Source: Arabidopsis thaliana (Eukaryota > Streptophyta > Magnoliopsida > Brassicales > Brassicaceae). From it: a DNA stretch of 64,000 nt. The stretch covers positions 23,917,971-23,981,970 of the forward strand of contig NC_003070.9 of the NCBI RefSeq assembly GCF_000001735.4. The letters run 5' to 3'. Shown here piece by piece: positions 44,927 through 55,399 of this stretch. The notes under the pieces are model-generated. The model was not told the DNA's origin, searched no databases, and worked only from the letters and a program-made list of their open reading frames with translations. The position numbers and the translations under genes are program-made. Within the stretch, counting starts at the first letter, position 1. The number at the start of each line of letters is the position of its first letter.

Positions 44927-45352
44927 CAATGCTTCACTTGTATACAACTTTCTTGTATGGATCTGAGAGTTTTGTTTCTTATTTTTCTCTGGAAACATGT
45001 CTTCTTTAGAAGAAGGTTTTAGTGTTCTATTTTTTTATAAGATGTATAAAAGCACACTTCTCCACATCAATAGATGTTGATTGGAATAATGATATATAAT
45101 TGTTATTATTTACCTATGTGACTTAGCCTATTACTTGGATTGAATTGATTTCAAAATTAACATAAGTGACCAAATTTATACAAGTGACCAGTTTTGAGTA
45201 ATTTAGGGGAATGGCCAACTTTATGGAGGTTTTGAACTCCCAAACCTACTCGCTGCTTTCCCTTCTTATTTCGTGAGCTTTTGGGCTAAAAGTTTCTTAT
45301 TAGTTGTGTAATTGTGTTAGTATATTTTCTCATTGGTGGAAGAAGCAAAGAA

Positions 45353-45526
45353 ATGGCATGTATGACAAATTCAATGCCGTTCATTTTAGTGGTATTGTTC
45401 CAAGTGGGGCTAGCAGCAGTGGACATTCTCACAAAGGATGTCCTAAACAAAGGCATGTACAATTACGTCCTTCCCGTGTACCGTCATCATCACGCTACTA
45501 TTTTTATGACACTTAAATGTCAATGA
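45353..45526 (+). pseudogene. WAT1/MtN21-type (EamA transporter) first-exon relic
   Basis: The frame reads MACMTNSMPFILVVLFQVGL then AAVDILTKDVLNKGMYNYVL and PVYRHHHATIFM, which follows the start of plant WAT1-related transporters (first membrane span, then LNKGM..YV..VYRH..AT). It stops after about 58 codons, with no further exon found downstream. Confidence 0.6.
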
Positions 45527-45595
45527 CTTAAAATCAATATCTCACATGATAAAACCTTAATTTATATGCATGCATACATATCTTTTTCTTTTATA

Positions 45596-45644
45596 ACTTT
45601 AATATTTCCCTTTTGCACAAAAAAAAAAAACTTTAATATTTCCC
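45596..45644. repeat. Short poly(A) insertion inside a 15-16 bp direct repeat
   Basis: ACTTTAATATTTCCC at 45596-45610 recurs at 45630-45644. Between the copies are only TTTTGCAC and an A run. This is the same layout as the tract at 914-990. Confidence 0.75.
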
Positions 45645-45765
45645 AAAAGCTTGGTCCATTACATCATATATGTATGCATGATTTTTTCCACGTACAAAAA
45701 GCATATTGGTAAAAATAGTATATATACGTTTATGGATTATTTTTTGAATTGGTTTAAGTTAACTT

Positions 45766-46295
45766 TTATGGTCTTCCTTTCCCTGGTTCATGATCTTGAT
45801 TGGCTCCTGTTCTTGCATAGTCTAGATGAAACTCCACAAGCTCTCTCTCCTTTATTTTGACATCCTCCTTAAAAACAATACCCTTTTTTTTATTCAAAAA
45901 GTTAATAAACCGATGTTAAAACTTTCTAATCACTATCATAAAGTGTTGAAAATTGGCATGGAAAGTAGGGTAAAGATTGGTGTTTACTTTATCTCACACA
46001 GCAACACAACGTTAACACGCCATTAAGTAACCATTTTTTATAATCTATTAATGTTTATCTCAAACTAAGTTTCTATACATATGATCAACTTATGAACTGT
46101 GGTACGCGAATCATGATATCATGATATAAGATACAAAAGTTGAGTATATTGTATATTATAAAACGGAAAGGAAAGAAATTTTACCTTCTCCGACCTGAGA
46201 TTCACAAAATGACGAGGGGTGGCGTTTGATACATCAGTGGAGGTGATAGTGAAAAGAAGAAAAATGAGAACTACTAACTTTGTATTATAGCTCAT
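45766..46295 (-). CDS. PSY-family tyrosine-sulfated peptide precursor (two exons, 70 residues)
   Basis: Exon 1 (46185-46295) encodes MSYNTKLVVLIFLLFTITST DVSNATPRHFVNLRSEK, with a clear signal peptide and probable cleavage after SNA. A donor GTAAAATT follows. Exon 2 (45766-45867, acceptor TTTTTAAG) encodes EDVKIKERELVEFHL and then the C-terminal 18 residues DYARTGANQDHEPGKGRP, stop TAA. These align position for position with mature PSY1: Asp1-Tyr2, Ala7-Asn8, His11, Pro13, Gly14. PSY peptides are secreted, sulfated on Tyr2 by TPST and sensed by PSYR receptor kinases in the growth/stress trade-off. The exons join in frame with no lesion. A TATAAAA box lies at 46356-46362, about 60 bp upstream of the ATG. 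The gene is convergent with NLP6. Confidence 0.85.
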
Positions 46296-46355
46296 ATTTG
46301 TTTTTTGTTTTTCCTTAAAAAACTTAAGATTAGCAAGACATAAAATTTAGTGGGA

Positions 46356-46362
46356 TTTTATA
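46356..46362 (-). promoter_or_regulatory. TATA box of the PSY-type gene
   Basis: TATAAAA on the minus strand, about 60 bp before the ATG at 46295. The spacing fits a transcription start near 46330 and a short leader. Confidence 0.55.
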
Positions 46363-47960
46363 GAGACATATGAGATGAGTTATATAGAAGCAAGAGGTGG
46401 AGATGACATTGTGATAAAAGGTTTGTTATTCATTTTGGAAACACAATGAAAAGCTATGGATAATTATAATTGTAAATTTCTAGGAATATTATAATTAGTC
46501 ACATAAAATAAGATAATAGTTTTTTCAACAAATGAATTATCAAAGTCAACTAGGTGCACTATGGATCCTCTTTATTCTCCTCAATTCATCATGTCTCAAT
46601 TTGCTTTAGTTTGCTCATAATTTAACAAATATATACGAAAGTACAATATACATTTTGCTTGTTTATATTGGTACTATTTGACATGGACCTTTACTTGATT
46701 TCAACATAAAAGTCTTTTATCTTTATTGCTAATTTAATCATTACCTATTGGAACCATGATATCACCACATAGATCAAACTTTAATAGGAAATAAATATAA
46801 ATGGACTGAATGGTACATGGGGGAGGCTGGTTAGGGTAGTGGCCGTGATAATGGAGAAGAGCACCGTATAATTTGATATATTCCTAATAAAAAGTTGAGT
46901 GATTGATTCATATCTCGCCTCTTTGTTTATATCTCTTTCAAAACCTTTACCAAACCCATAAAGCCTAATTCATTCGTCTTTTTTTCTTTAATCTTTATGT
47001 ACCCACAAGCACTCATCACATATTCTACAAATTTCTTAAAGCAAAATACTATCACTGATTTTTTTCTAAAAATGATTCGATCTTATCAAACAAAAATGAG
47101 GATTATGATGGGCAACAATGAATGGGTTATATGGCCATACAATTTATTCTATTGGGCTTTAGAAATAAGAAGGTCTTCTATCTCCATGCCACTCAAAATT
47201 TCTTTTCTCTGGTCTTGGTGCCCTTCTTCTTATGTTCCCAAATCTGGAGTAAGTTGATGAGATAAAAATCATAAGTTTATATATCTTCACTGTTTTTGCT
47301 CAAAATTCCCTTTAATGCTTCTCTTAAAGACATAGCTTAATTGTGTCCTTCATTCATAGGCATTTGTTGAAAGATAAGTAATTAATGGTTAAGAAGACCA
47401 TTCCTCTGTCACTTGGCTTCTTATCTTGTCTTTATGGATCAAGTACTACTGGCTCAGAGAAAACTGCATACATGAAGATTTGAAGAAAAATGAGACTCTG
47501 AATTGTCTACTTCAAGGAATGTTCAAAGTGTCGAAAGCAAAGATGAGAAGCATTTCAGAATCAGACTCTCCTTGGAAATGGATCATCATCGTGATTACTT
47601 TAACCTTCAGTCCTTGTAAATTTTAATCTTCTCTATGACGAGTCTTCAGAAAAGTAAAGACTCAGCTAGCCTGCGTACAAGTAATAAGGAGAATTCTTGG
47701 CCCCATATATTCTGGTCTCAATCGATAAGATGACTTCAATATCTGTTAGTTCATATAAATACCCATGTAAGGGAAGCATTCTGTGCTCAGATTGGTATCT
47801 TCCTATAGCATATCTTCTTGTCATCCAGACTCTATCGGAAACGACAGCTGAAGTTATGGTAGCTGTTGACGTTACCAGTGAGTTTTTCTAGTTTTCTTTG
47901 CCTGCTGATTGATCAGCTTGATCATCCAAATAAATGCGTCAAGGTTAACAAACCGGTCAT
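46363..47960. other. Intergenic region with no clear gene
   Basis: Frames at 46997-47257, 47426-47626 and 47697-47891 show partly protein-like composition, but I recognise no domain. Parts may belong to the ATR-like relic immediately downstream. Confidence 0.45.
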
Positions 47961-48240
47961 GTGAAAGGGGGATTTGCAACTCTACTTTCAAGAGCTGCTC
48001 ATATTCAAAATGAGTTGTTTGATAATCTATCTGTCAGGCTGACCAGACGTCCAAATGTGGTAAGAAAATTTGCAGAAGCTGTTTTGGGCGTTGAAACTGA
48101 AAAACTTGTTAGGAAAATGGTCCCTGTTGTTCTTCTTCCTAAGCTCTTGGTATATTGGCATTTGGCAGGATACTGCTCAAGCTGCCAAAAAAACCGTCTT
48201 CTTTTCTTCTATGTATGTTATGACGAAGGAATGTTTTAAA
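47961..48240 (+). pseudogene. ATR-like PI3K-related kinase fragment (helical repeat / UME region)
   Basis: About 75 codons read KGGFATLLSRAAHIQNELFD, NLSVRLTRRPNVVRKFAEAV, LGVETEKLVRKMVPVV and LLPKLLVYW, which I recognise as the plant ATR checkpoint kinase region. After VYW the homologous continuation (QDTAQAA) lies in the next frame, so the copy is frameshifted. It has no flanking ATR exons and is a dispersed gene fragment. The assignment is from memory. Confidence 0.55.
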
Positions 48241-48938
48241 AATTTTCAAATAGGGATAGATTCTCTATTTTTACATGGTATGTTTGGGATTACTAAACTC
48301 TTTTTCATACACAAAAAAGTTTTAAAGATTTAAGGATTTCTTCCCAAAGAAACGGTTTCGTTGTTTGTCACTTTGTTAGTTTTGGGAATTGTGACCATCG
48401 GAGCTTCCTTATATTTTTGTATATATATCCTTGGAAAAACCATTTGATTCTCGCTAGTAAAAGCATGGGAGGATTTTATAGAAAATCTAAAATAAAGTTT
48501 TAAGGGTATTTTACATTAGACTAAAAAAAATCTAACCTTAGGTAAAAAAGAAAAACATAAAAGAAAGGTTGATTAAAAAAAAAAAGTTGAATAAATTAGC
48601 TAATGGCTGGTGAATTAATCAACTATCCAATAACGATTCACTGAGAGGAAAGGTATAAAATTAAAAACAAGACATGGGTGAACTCAAATCTTCTGTCTAG
48701 TCGAAAAAAGAGATAATTCCACCTCCATCTTCCTGTTACACCAAGCCTCCTGGCTCCTGCTTCATTTCTCCCAAGGTTTGTGTGTTGTGTCTGTCCTGAA
48801 TCATATTTGACCAACCTAATTTTGTTCCCCTTTGATTTATTTAGTTTAGATTAATTAGGGTTTATGAGTAACTCTGGCTATATATGTTAGAGAGGACTTG
48901 ATATCTAAAACTGTGATCCAGAATTTGCATGCGATTCG
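48241..48938. other. Spacer and F-box gene leader
   Basis: AT-rich. A CCTCC/CTCC-rich leader (48720-48775), possibly ending in a 5' UTR intron (CCCAAG|GTTTGTG at 48770-48778), precedes the F-box ATG. Confidence 0.5.
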
Positions 48939-50455
48939 ATGAATCCTAGAGAGTTCATCAGCAATCTGCCAGATGAGATTCTTGGCAAAATCCTGTCTTT
49001 ACTTCCGACAAAACTTGGTGTTTCCACATCTGTTCTGTCCAAGAGGTGGAGGAATCTGATCCTTCTCGTAGACAACTTCGATTTGGAAGACTCATCAACT
49101 AGTGGCTTCTCTGCTTTCTTGGAGCAAACTGTTGCTCGCTTAAACACTTGTCCCATCAAGAGACTCTCTCTCAATGGCCGCCACTATCGATTCTCTTCTG
49201 CTGACAGTTGGATTAGCACTGCTTTCGAACGCGGCTGCTTGGAACTACACTTGCAATCCCAATATCTTGATACAGGAATCTTGTCTAGTAACACATTGGT
49301 TAAACTCACACTATCCGATCAAATTTATCTTCAAGGGCTTGTTCCCCATGATGGCACTGTGTTTTTCCCAGCGCTCAAGACTCTTTCTCTCGGTGCAGTT
49401 GTGGCTGATCGAGATGTATATGAGTCGCTCATCTCTGGTTGCCCTGTGCTCGATGAGTTATCCATACGTGATGGTTGTGATGACCCACCAACTTGGAAGA
49501 AGTCAGTGGTTAATAAATCCGTCAAACGGCTCACGGTTTCTTTCCATCATCCTATGTCCGCATGGGCTTATGAAGACAATGTTTGGTTCAAGACACAGAG
49601 TCTTGTGTTTCTTGACTATTCTGCTTTTGTCTCCCAAGGCTATACTATTGTTGATCGTATGGATTCTCTCGTTGAAGCTAGACTAGATCTTCGATTGTGG
49701 GTGTCAACTGATTCTTATGATAGTGATTATGAAGACAAAGATTTTGATGTCTATCGTCCATATGATGTTTTTGGTGATGTTACAAGCCTGGTTTCAGGGA
49801 TACGCAAAGTTAAGACCCTTCACCTGTCTCCTGATTCTCTTGAGGTCAGTTCTGTTCTGCTACTGCTGACTGATGGGTGGTTTTATCGGTTTTGTATCAT
49901 GTCTATATGTGTTTACTGGTTGTGATTATAAACCAGGCGTTTTTCTTCTGCTGCAATCACATGCCGGTCTTCAACAACCTCCGTAATCTATCTCTTGAGA
50001 GCGACGAAGAAAAAGGATGGCAAGCATTGCCTCTTCTGCTCAATAATTCTCTAAATCTTCATACTCTATCTATCAAAGTATGACATGTTTTTGAGAAATT
50101 AATACACAATGTTCTTTTTGGCTCTTATGTAAAAGAAGTTTGTCTGATTTGTTGTTATGGTTTTTAGGGTCTTGTGCACAGAGTTACTAGTAGATGTGGA
50201 GACGCATGCGCCTGCATTAGCGAGAGGAAGACAGGAATGTGTTGTTTATCGGCATGTCGAATCAAGGTGCTAGAGATTACAGGGTATGGAGGAAGTTTTA
50301 TAGAGCTGAAACAAATGAGGCATTTTTTGGGAAAACTGCAATGTCTTGAAACTGTGAGAATTGGTGTTGAAAGGGACGGCAACAACGAGCACCTGCGAGC
50401 CAATCTAAGCTCTCTTCATAGAGCTTCATCAGAGTGCAACATCCAGTTCATTTGA
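48939..50455 (+). CDS. F-box/LRR/FBD-type protein
   Basis: Substrate-recognition subunit type for SCF ubiquitin ligases. Three exons (48939-49844, 49937-50077, 50168-50455) give 444 residues. The F-box is at the very N-terminus ([37 protein letters not shown]). Leucine-rich strands follow ([36 protein letters not shown]), then an FBD-like C-terminus ([36 protein letters not shown]). The reading frame is intact. It belongs to the large, fast-evolving Arabidopsis F-box family; the target is unknown. Likely At1g64540. Confidence 0.9.
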
Positions 50456-50879
50456 TCTCTCTTTAAACAAGTTATAGATAATATGAGTTTGTTAGTAATA
50501 AAAATATGACATTTTGTTTAATTTGGTAAAGTTTTGCACTGATTGGCGAAACAATTAAGAGGTCTAGTTTTGGTAAAATCCAAATTGCTAATCTATCATC
50601 TCTCAAACATGTGTTAACAAAAACAAAATTGAGGACTTTTGATTTCACAATGGCCTTGAGCCATGTTAAGAGGGAACAACGTTAACCGGATTAAATCATA
50701 ATATTTGGTTTGGTTTAGTAAATTAGAAAACGTACTGTATACTCTCTCTGCCTGAGGGAGAAGGTTCCAAATAGCCCTAAAAAGCTTCGCCTTCTCTCCT
50801 TGCCTTCATTTCGGGTGTGGAGGAAAGTTATCAAATCAGTTTTTGTGGAATTTTGAATCTCGTCGCTTCTGTGTTGGCT
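50456..50879. other. F-box 3' flank and ABCF3 promoter/leader
   Basis: No gene. The leader (50750-50879) is CT-rich near 50785-50810. The frame upstream of ATG 50880 is open but has no ATG. Confidence 0.5.
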
Positions 50880-53800
50880 ATGACTGAAGTTGCGAGCTCA
50901 GTGGTGTATGAAGTGCTCGGACGCAGAGCTCAGGATGTGGACGAGCCGATTATGGACTACATCATTAATGTCCTCGCTGATGAGGATTTCGACTTCGGTG
51001 AGGAAGGTGAAGGCGCCTTTGATGCCGTCGGTGAGCTCCTCGTCGCTGCTGAATGCGTTTCCGATTTCGAAGAGTGCCGTTTGGTAAGTAACCATTCGCA
51101 GCTTGTTGCTTGGCTTTCTTCATTTCAATTATCGTAATTCTAGATTCGTTTTATCTTTGCTTGTTTGTATTTATGGGATTTTTTCGTTAGGGCCTCTGTG
51201 ACTGTTGAAATGGTTTCAATAAGGTCTCGCTTTTGAATGAGCTGAGATATTTAATTGGATGTGGTGTGTGTAGGTTTGTAGCAAACTGTCGGATAAGTTT
51301 GGAAAGCATGGATTGGTGAAGCCTACACCTACTGTGAGGAGTCTTGCTATGCCTGTGCGGATGAACGATGGGATGGATGATGGACCTGTTAAGAAGAAGA
51401 AGCCAGAGCCTGTGGATGGGCCTTTGCTCACTGAACGTGACTTGGCTAAGATTGAAAGGAGAAAGAAAAAGGATGATCGCCAAAGAGAGGTATACAGTAA
51501 TGGCAGTTTTTTTACCGGTTTTGAACTGAGAATTTGTTTCTTATCTTGTGTTTATTTACTGGTTTCTTGTTTATGCAGCTACAATATCAGCAGCATGTTG
51601 CTGAAATGGAAGCCGCTAAAGCAGGGATGCCTACTGTTAGTGTCAATCATGACACTGGTGGTGGCTCTGCTATCAGAGATATTCATATGGATAACTTTAA
51701 TGTTTCTGTTGGAGGCCGTGATCTCATTGTCGATGGATCAATCACCCTCTCTTTTGGACGTCATTACGGTGGGTTTGATCTTCGTTTTTATTTGTTTTAG
51801 CTGTCTGTTTAATCCAAGGAATAGACGGTATGGAAAATCTACCTTACAAATGGGTATTTGCTCTCTTTGGATGACTTTACAGGTCTTGTAGGACGTAATG
51901 GTACCGGAAAAACAACTTTTTTGAGGTATATGGCTATGCATGCTATAGAGGGTATTCCTACTAATTGCCAGATATTGCATGTTGAACAAGAAGTCGTTGG
52001 TGACAAGACAACAGCCTTACAGTGCGTTCTTAACACTGATATTGAAAGAACCAAACTGTTGGAAGAAGAGATTCAAATACTAGCAAAGCAGGTTAGACAC
52101 AAGCTACTTTACTAATATGTATTAGCATTTACTCACTCAGGTGTTTTACCTTTTCGTATAATCTGTCTTTGGTGGTAATGTTGACTTTTGTTTGGTTATC
52201 TGAAGAGAGAAACGGAAGAACCCACAGCTAAGGATGGAATGCCTACCAAAGACACAGTTGAAGGAGATCTTATGTCTCAAAGGCTTGAAGAAATATACAA
52301 AAGGCTTGATGCAATTGATGCTTATACTGCTGAGGCTCGGGCAGCTAGTATCCTTGCTGTAAGTTGCTCTTTACCATTATAAATTTTCTGTAGCCCTTTA
52401 GAGTTTTCATTTGATAGCATAGATATAAACGATATCTGGACCCAAGTCGTGACCCATCACTACATAAATCATATAAAATGCTAGATTTGGGTGATATCTC
52501 CTGTTGAAATCGTTGCATGTTCTTTTGTTACCTTCAACTTCTGAGTACTGCTAACTTGCAAACGTTCGCTGTGCAATATTTTCAGGGTCTAAGTTTCACT
52601 CCAGAAATGCAGCTGAAAGCTACAAATACTTTTTCAGGAGGATGGAGAATGCGAATTGCACTTGCTCGTGCACTATTTATAGAGCCTGATTTGTTGTTGC
52701 TTGATGAACCTACGGTGTGTTTTCTTTGTAAGGTTTCCCTTATTAGATCAATATATTTTCAGGTTTCTGACATTCTTTTCCTCTCTTTTGGTAGAACCAT
52801 CTTGATCTCCATGCTGTCTTATGGTTAGAAACATATCTAACGAAGTGGCCAAAAACATTTATAGTCGTTTCCCATGCTAGGGAATTCTTGAACACGGTAC
52901 ATTTTTTTCTCTAGTGATCTCCTTGCAGTTATTGTTTCCCCAATATCTCCGGATATGTGTAAACCATATGTTTGGTTGCAGGTGGTCACGGACATCATCC
53001 ATTTGCAAAACCAAAAACTAAGTACCTATAAAGGAAATTATGATATCTTCGAAAGAACACGGGAAGAACAAGTGAAAAATCAGCAAAAAGCTTTTGAATC
53101 AAGTGAACGATCACGGTCACATATGCAGGTTTCTTTTCTTCTTCTGGAAAATGAACTCATAAATTCTGTTTCCAACTCGTCTCTGGTTTGTTTAATAATA
53201 TTCCAACATGGGATGTAAGTTTGATGCTTGATATCTTGTTTTCTGCTACAGGCGTTCATTGATAAATTTCGTTACAATGCAAAGAGGGCGTCTCTTGTTC
53301 AGTCAAGAATCAAGGTGTCAACTGTTACAACTATTTATGTGATTAAATTTTGGCCATCAGCGGTGCTCTAATATTATTGTGTCTATGATTCAGGCATTGG
53401 ACCGACTGGCTCATGTGGATCAAGTTATTAATGATCCTGAGTAAGCGAGCCCCTCTTATATATATGCTTAACTACTTTCAAATGATATTAGGAATGATGC
53501 TATAATCTGATATTTGATAAATTTGCTACAGTACGATTCGATGCTTACTCTCAGCTCCAGCCTTTTATGCATTAACCTCTTGTCTTATTTTTGCAGCTAT
53601 AAATTTGAATTCCCAACTCCTGACGATAAGCCTGGACCTCCCATCATCAGTTTTAGGTTTGTCATCTTCCTGAAATCAGCTGTGTGAATCTGACAGAAAC
53701 TTCTCTAATTTTGGTATGGGGAGGATCCAGATATTAGCATGCTAAATTTTCTTGCTCGTTTATTTTTTCTACAGTGATGCATCATTTGGCTACCCTGGTG

Positions 53801-55399
53801 GTCCGTTGTTGTTTAGGAACCTAAATTTCGGAATAGATCTGGACAGCCGTATTGCAAGTAAGAAGGCTCCCCCCCTCTCCCTTGATTATGAGATCACACA
53901 GATGATACATGTTTATAAACCTTCATCTATCATATGTGGAAACAACAAGTGCAGCATCAAAGAACATGTAGAACTTAAACTTTTGATGTTCTCCCCAGAA
54001 TTTTAACCTCTATATATGGTTTTCTCGTCGATTTGCAGTGGTGGGACCCAATGGTATTGGTAAATCAACAATACTCAAACTTATTTCTGGCGATCTGCAA
54101 CCAAGCTCTGGAACAGTTTTCCGTTCTGCTAAGGTATGGCAGAAGACTTCTCTTTTACCTGAACAACAAATTGATCACTGTCACTCTGGAACATATGGGA
54201 TGACCTTTTATTAAACCTCAAATAATGGGGACCCCTTCTATATTCTTACGAAGCATTGATATTTTGAAAGTTTCTTTGACAGTAATATTATTAAATCTTG
54301 GTTTTCATTACCTATAGCTTGTTTTCCTGCTCTGTTAAGTGTTAATGCTAAATTTGGTGGCTCTGATATGGTGTATTGATATCTTTATACAGGTTCGAGT
54401 TGCAGTCTTTAGTCAGCACCATGTGGATGGACTAGACCTTTCATCGAATCCTCTTCTATATATGATGAGATGCTACCCAGTAAGTTCCCACACCTGTAAT
54501 ATCCCTCTTATTTGCAGGTTTCAGTTAACATGAGATCAAAATTGAGCTAAATGTTTCTTGTATTAGAGTTTACAGTCTTGTCTACTTCTTACAAGTTATA
54601 TGCACAATTTAAGTAAGCAAAATGTACATACCCTCGGCTTCTCAATATGTCTTAACTGGTATGTTATTTGATGTGGCAGGGAGTACCAGAACAAAAGCTG
54701 AGAAGTCACTTGGGTTCTCTTGGGGTAACTGGAAATCTTGCACTGCAGCCCATGTACACTTTATCAGGTATACTTCGGGTATTTGGAGTTGTATAACCAC
54801 AATATTCTAGATGCAGGCCCTAGAATGAAATTGGAACTAGTCAATTTTTATGTGTTGTGGCTTGTTACGTTCACTAATGTGTTTTATGTTTTGGGGTGTG
54901 AATGGGAAATTAGGTGGTCAGAAAAGCAGAGTTGCATTTGCGAAGATAACATTCAAGAAACCACACTTGCTATTGCTTGATGAGCCGTCCAATCATCTTG
55001 TAAGCTAGACATATGTATTCATGCATGGATCTTTTTAATAAGGAAGGATTTCAGTTTGCTAAAAGTAGGAAGTATAATAAATAATGTCTCAGGATTTGGA
55101 TGCCGTGGAAGCTTTGATTCAAGGACTTGTCTTATTCCAAGGCGGTATTTGCATGGTACTCACTCAATCCTCTTAATTGGTTTTCAAGATTAGATATAAA
55201 TCTGTGTACCGGGTTGGGTTTATTGATTCATACACAAGTAAGAAGCAATCTTTGTTGTTGTTTGTTTGTGCAGGTGAGTCACGACGAGCATCTGATATCG
55301 GGAAGCGTGGACGAGTTGTGGGTTGTGTCAGACGGCAGGATTGCACCATTCCATGGAACCTTCCATGACTACAAGAAGCTTCTCCAGTCTTCAACTTAA
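50880..55399 (+). CDS. ABCF3: ABCF3 (GCN3/GCN20-like) soluble ABC ATPase
   Basis: Twin-cassette ABC protein without membrane spans, related to yeast GCN20, which acts on ribosomes in translation control and stress signalling. Eighteen exons: 50880-51083, 51274-51489, 51579-51768, 51883-52091, 52206-52358, 52586-52714, 52795-52896, 52982-53128, 53252-53314, 53394-53440, 53597-53656, 53775-53857, 54039-54133, 54393-54479, 54680-54767, 54914-54999, 55093-55155 and 55274-55399. They total 2148 nt and 715 residues. Cassette 1: Walker [10 protein letters not shown], signature FSGGWRMR, Walker [14 protein letters not shown] charged linker ([20 protein letters not shown]) follows. Cassette 2: Walker [10 protein letters not shown], signature LSGGQKSR, Walker [13 protein letters not shown]. 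The N-terminal HEAT-binding-like region matches GCN20 relatives. Intact. Confidence 0.95.
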
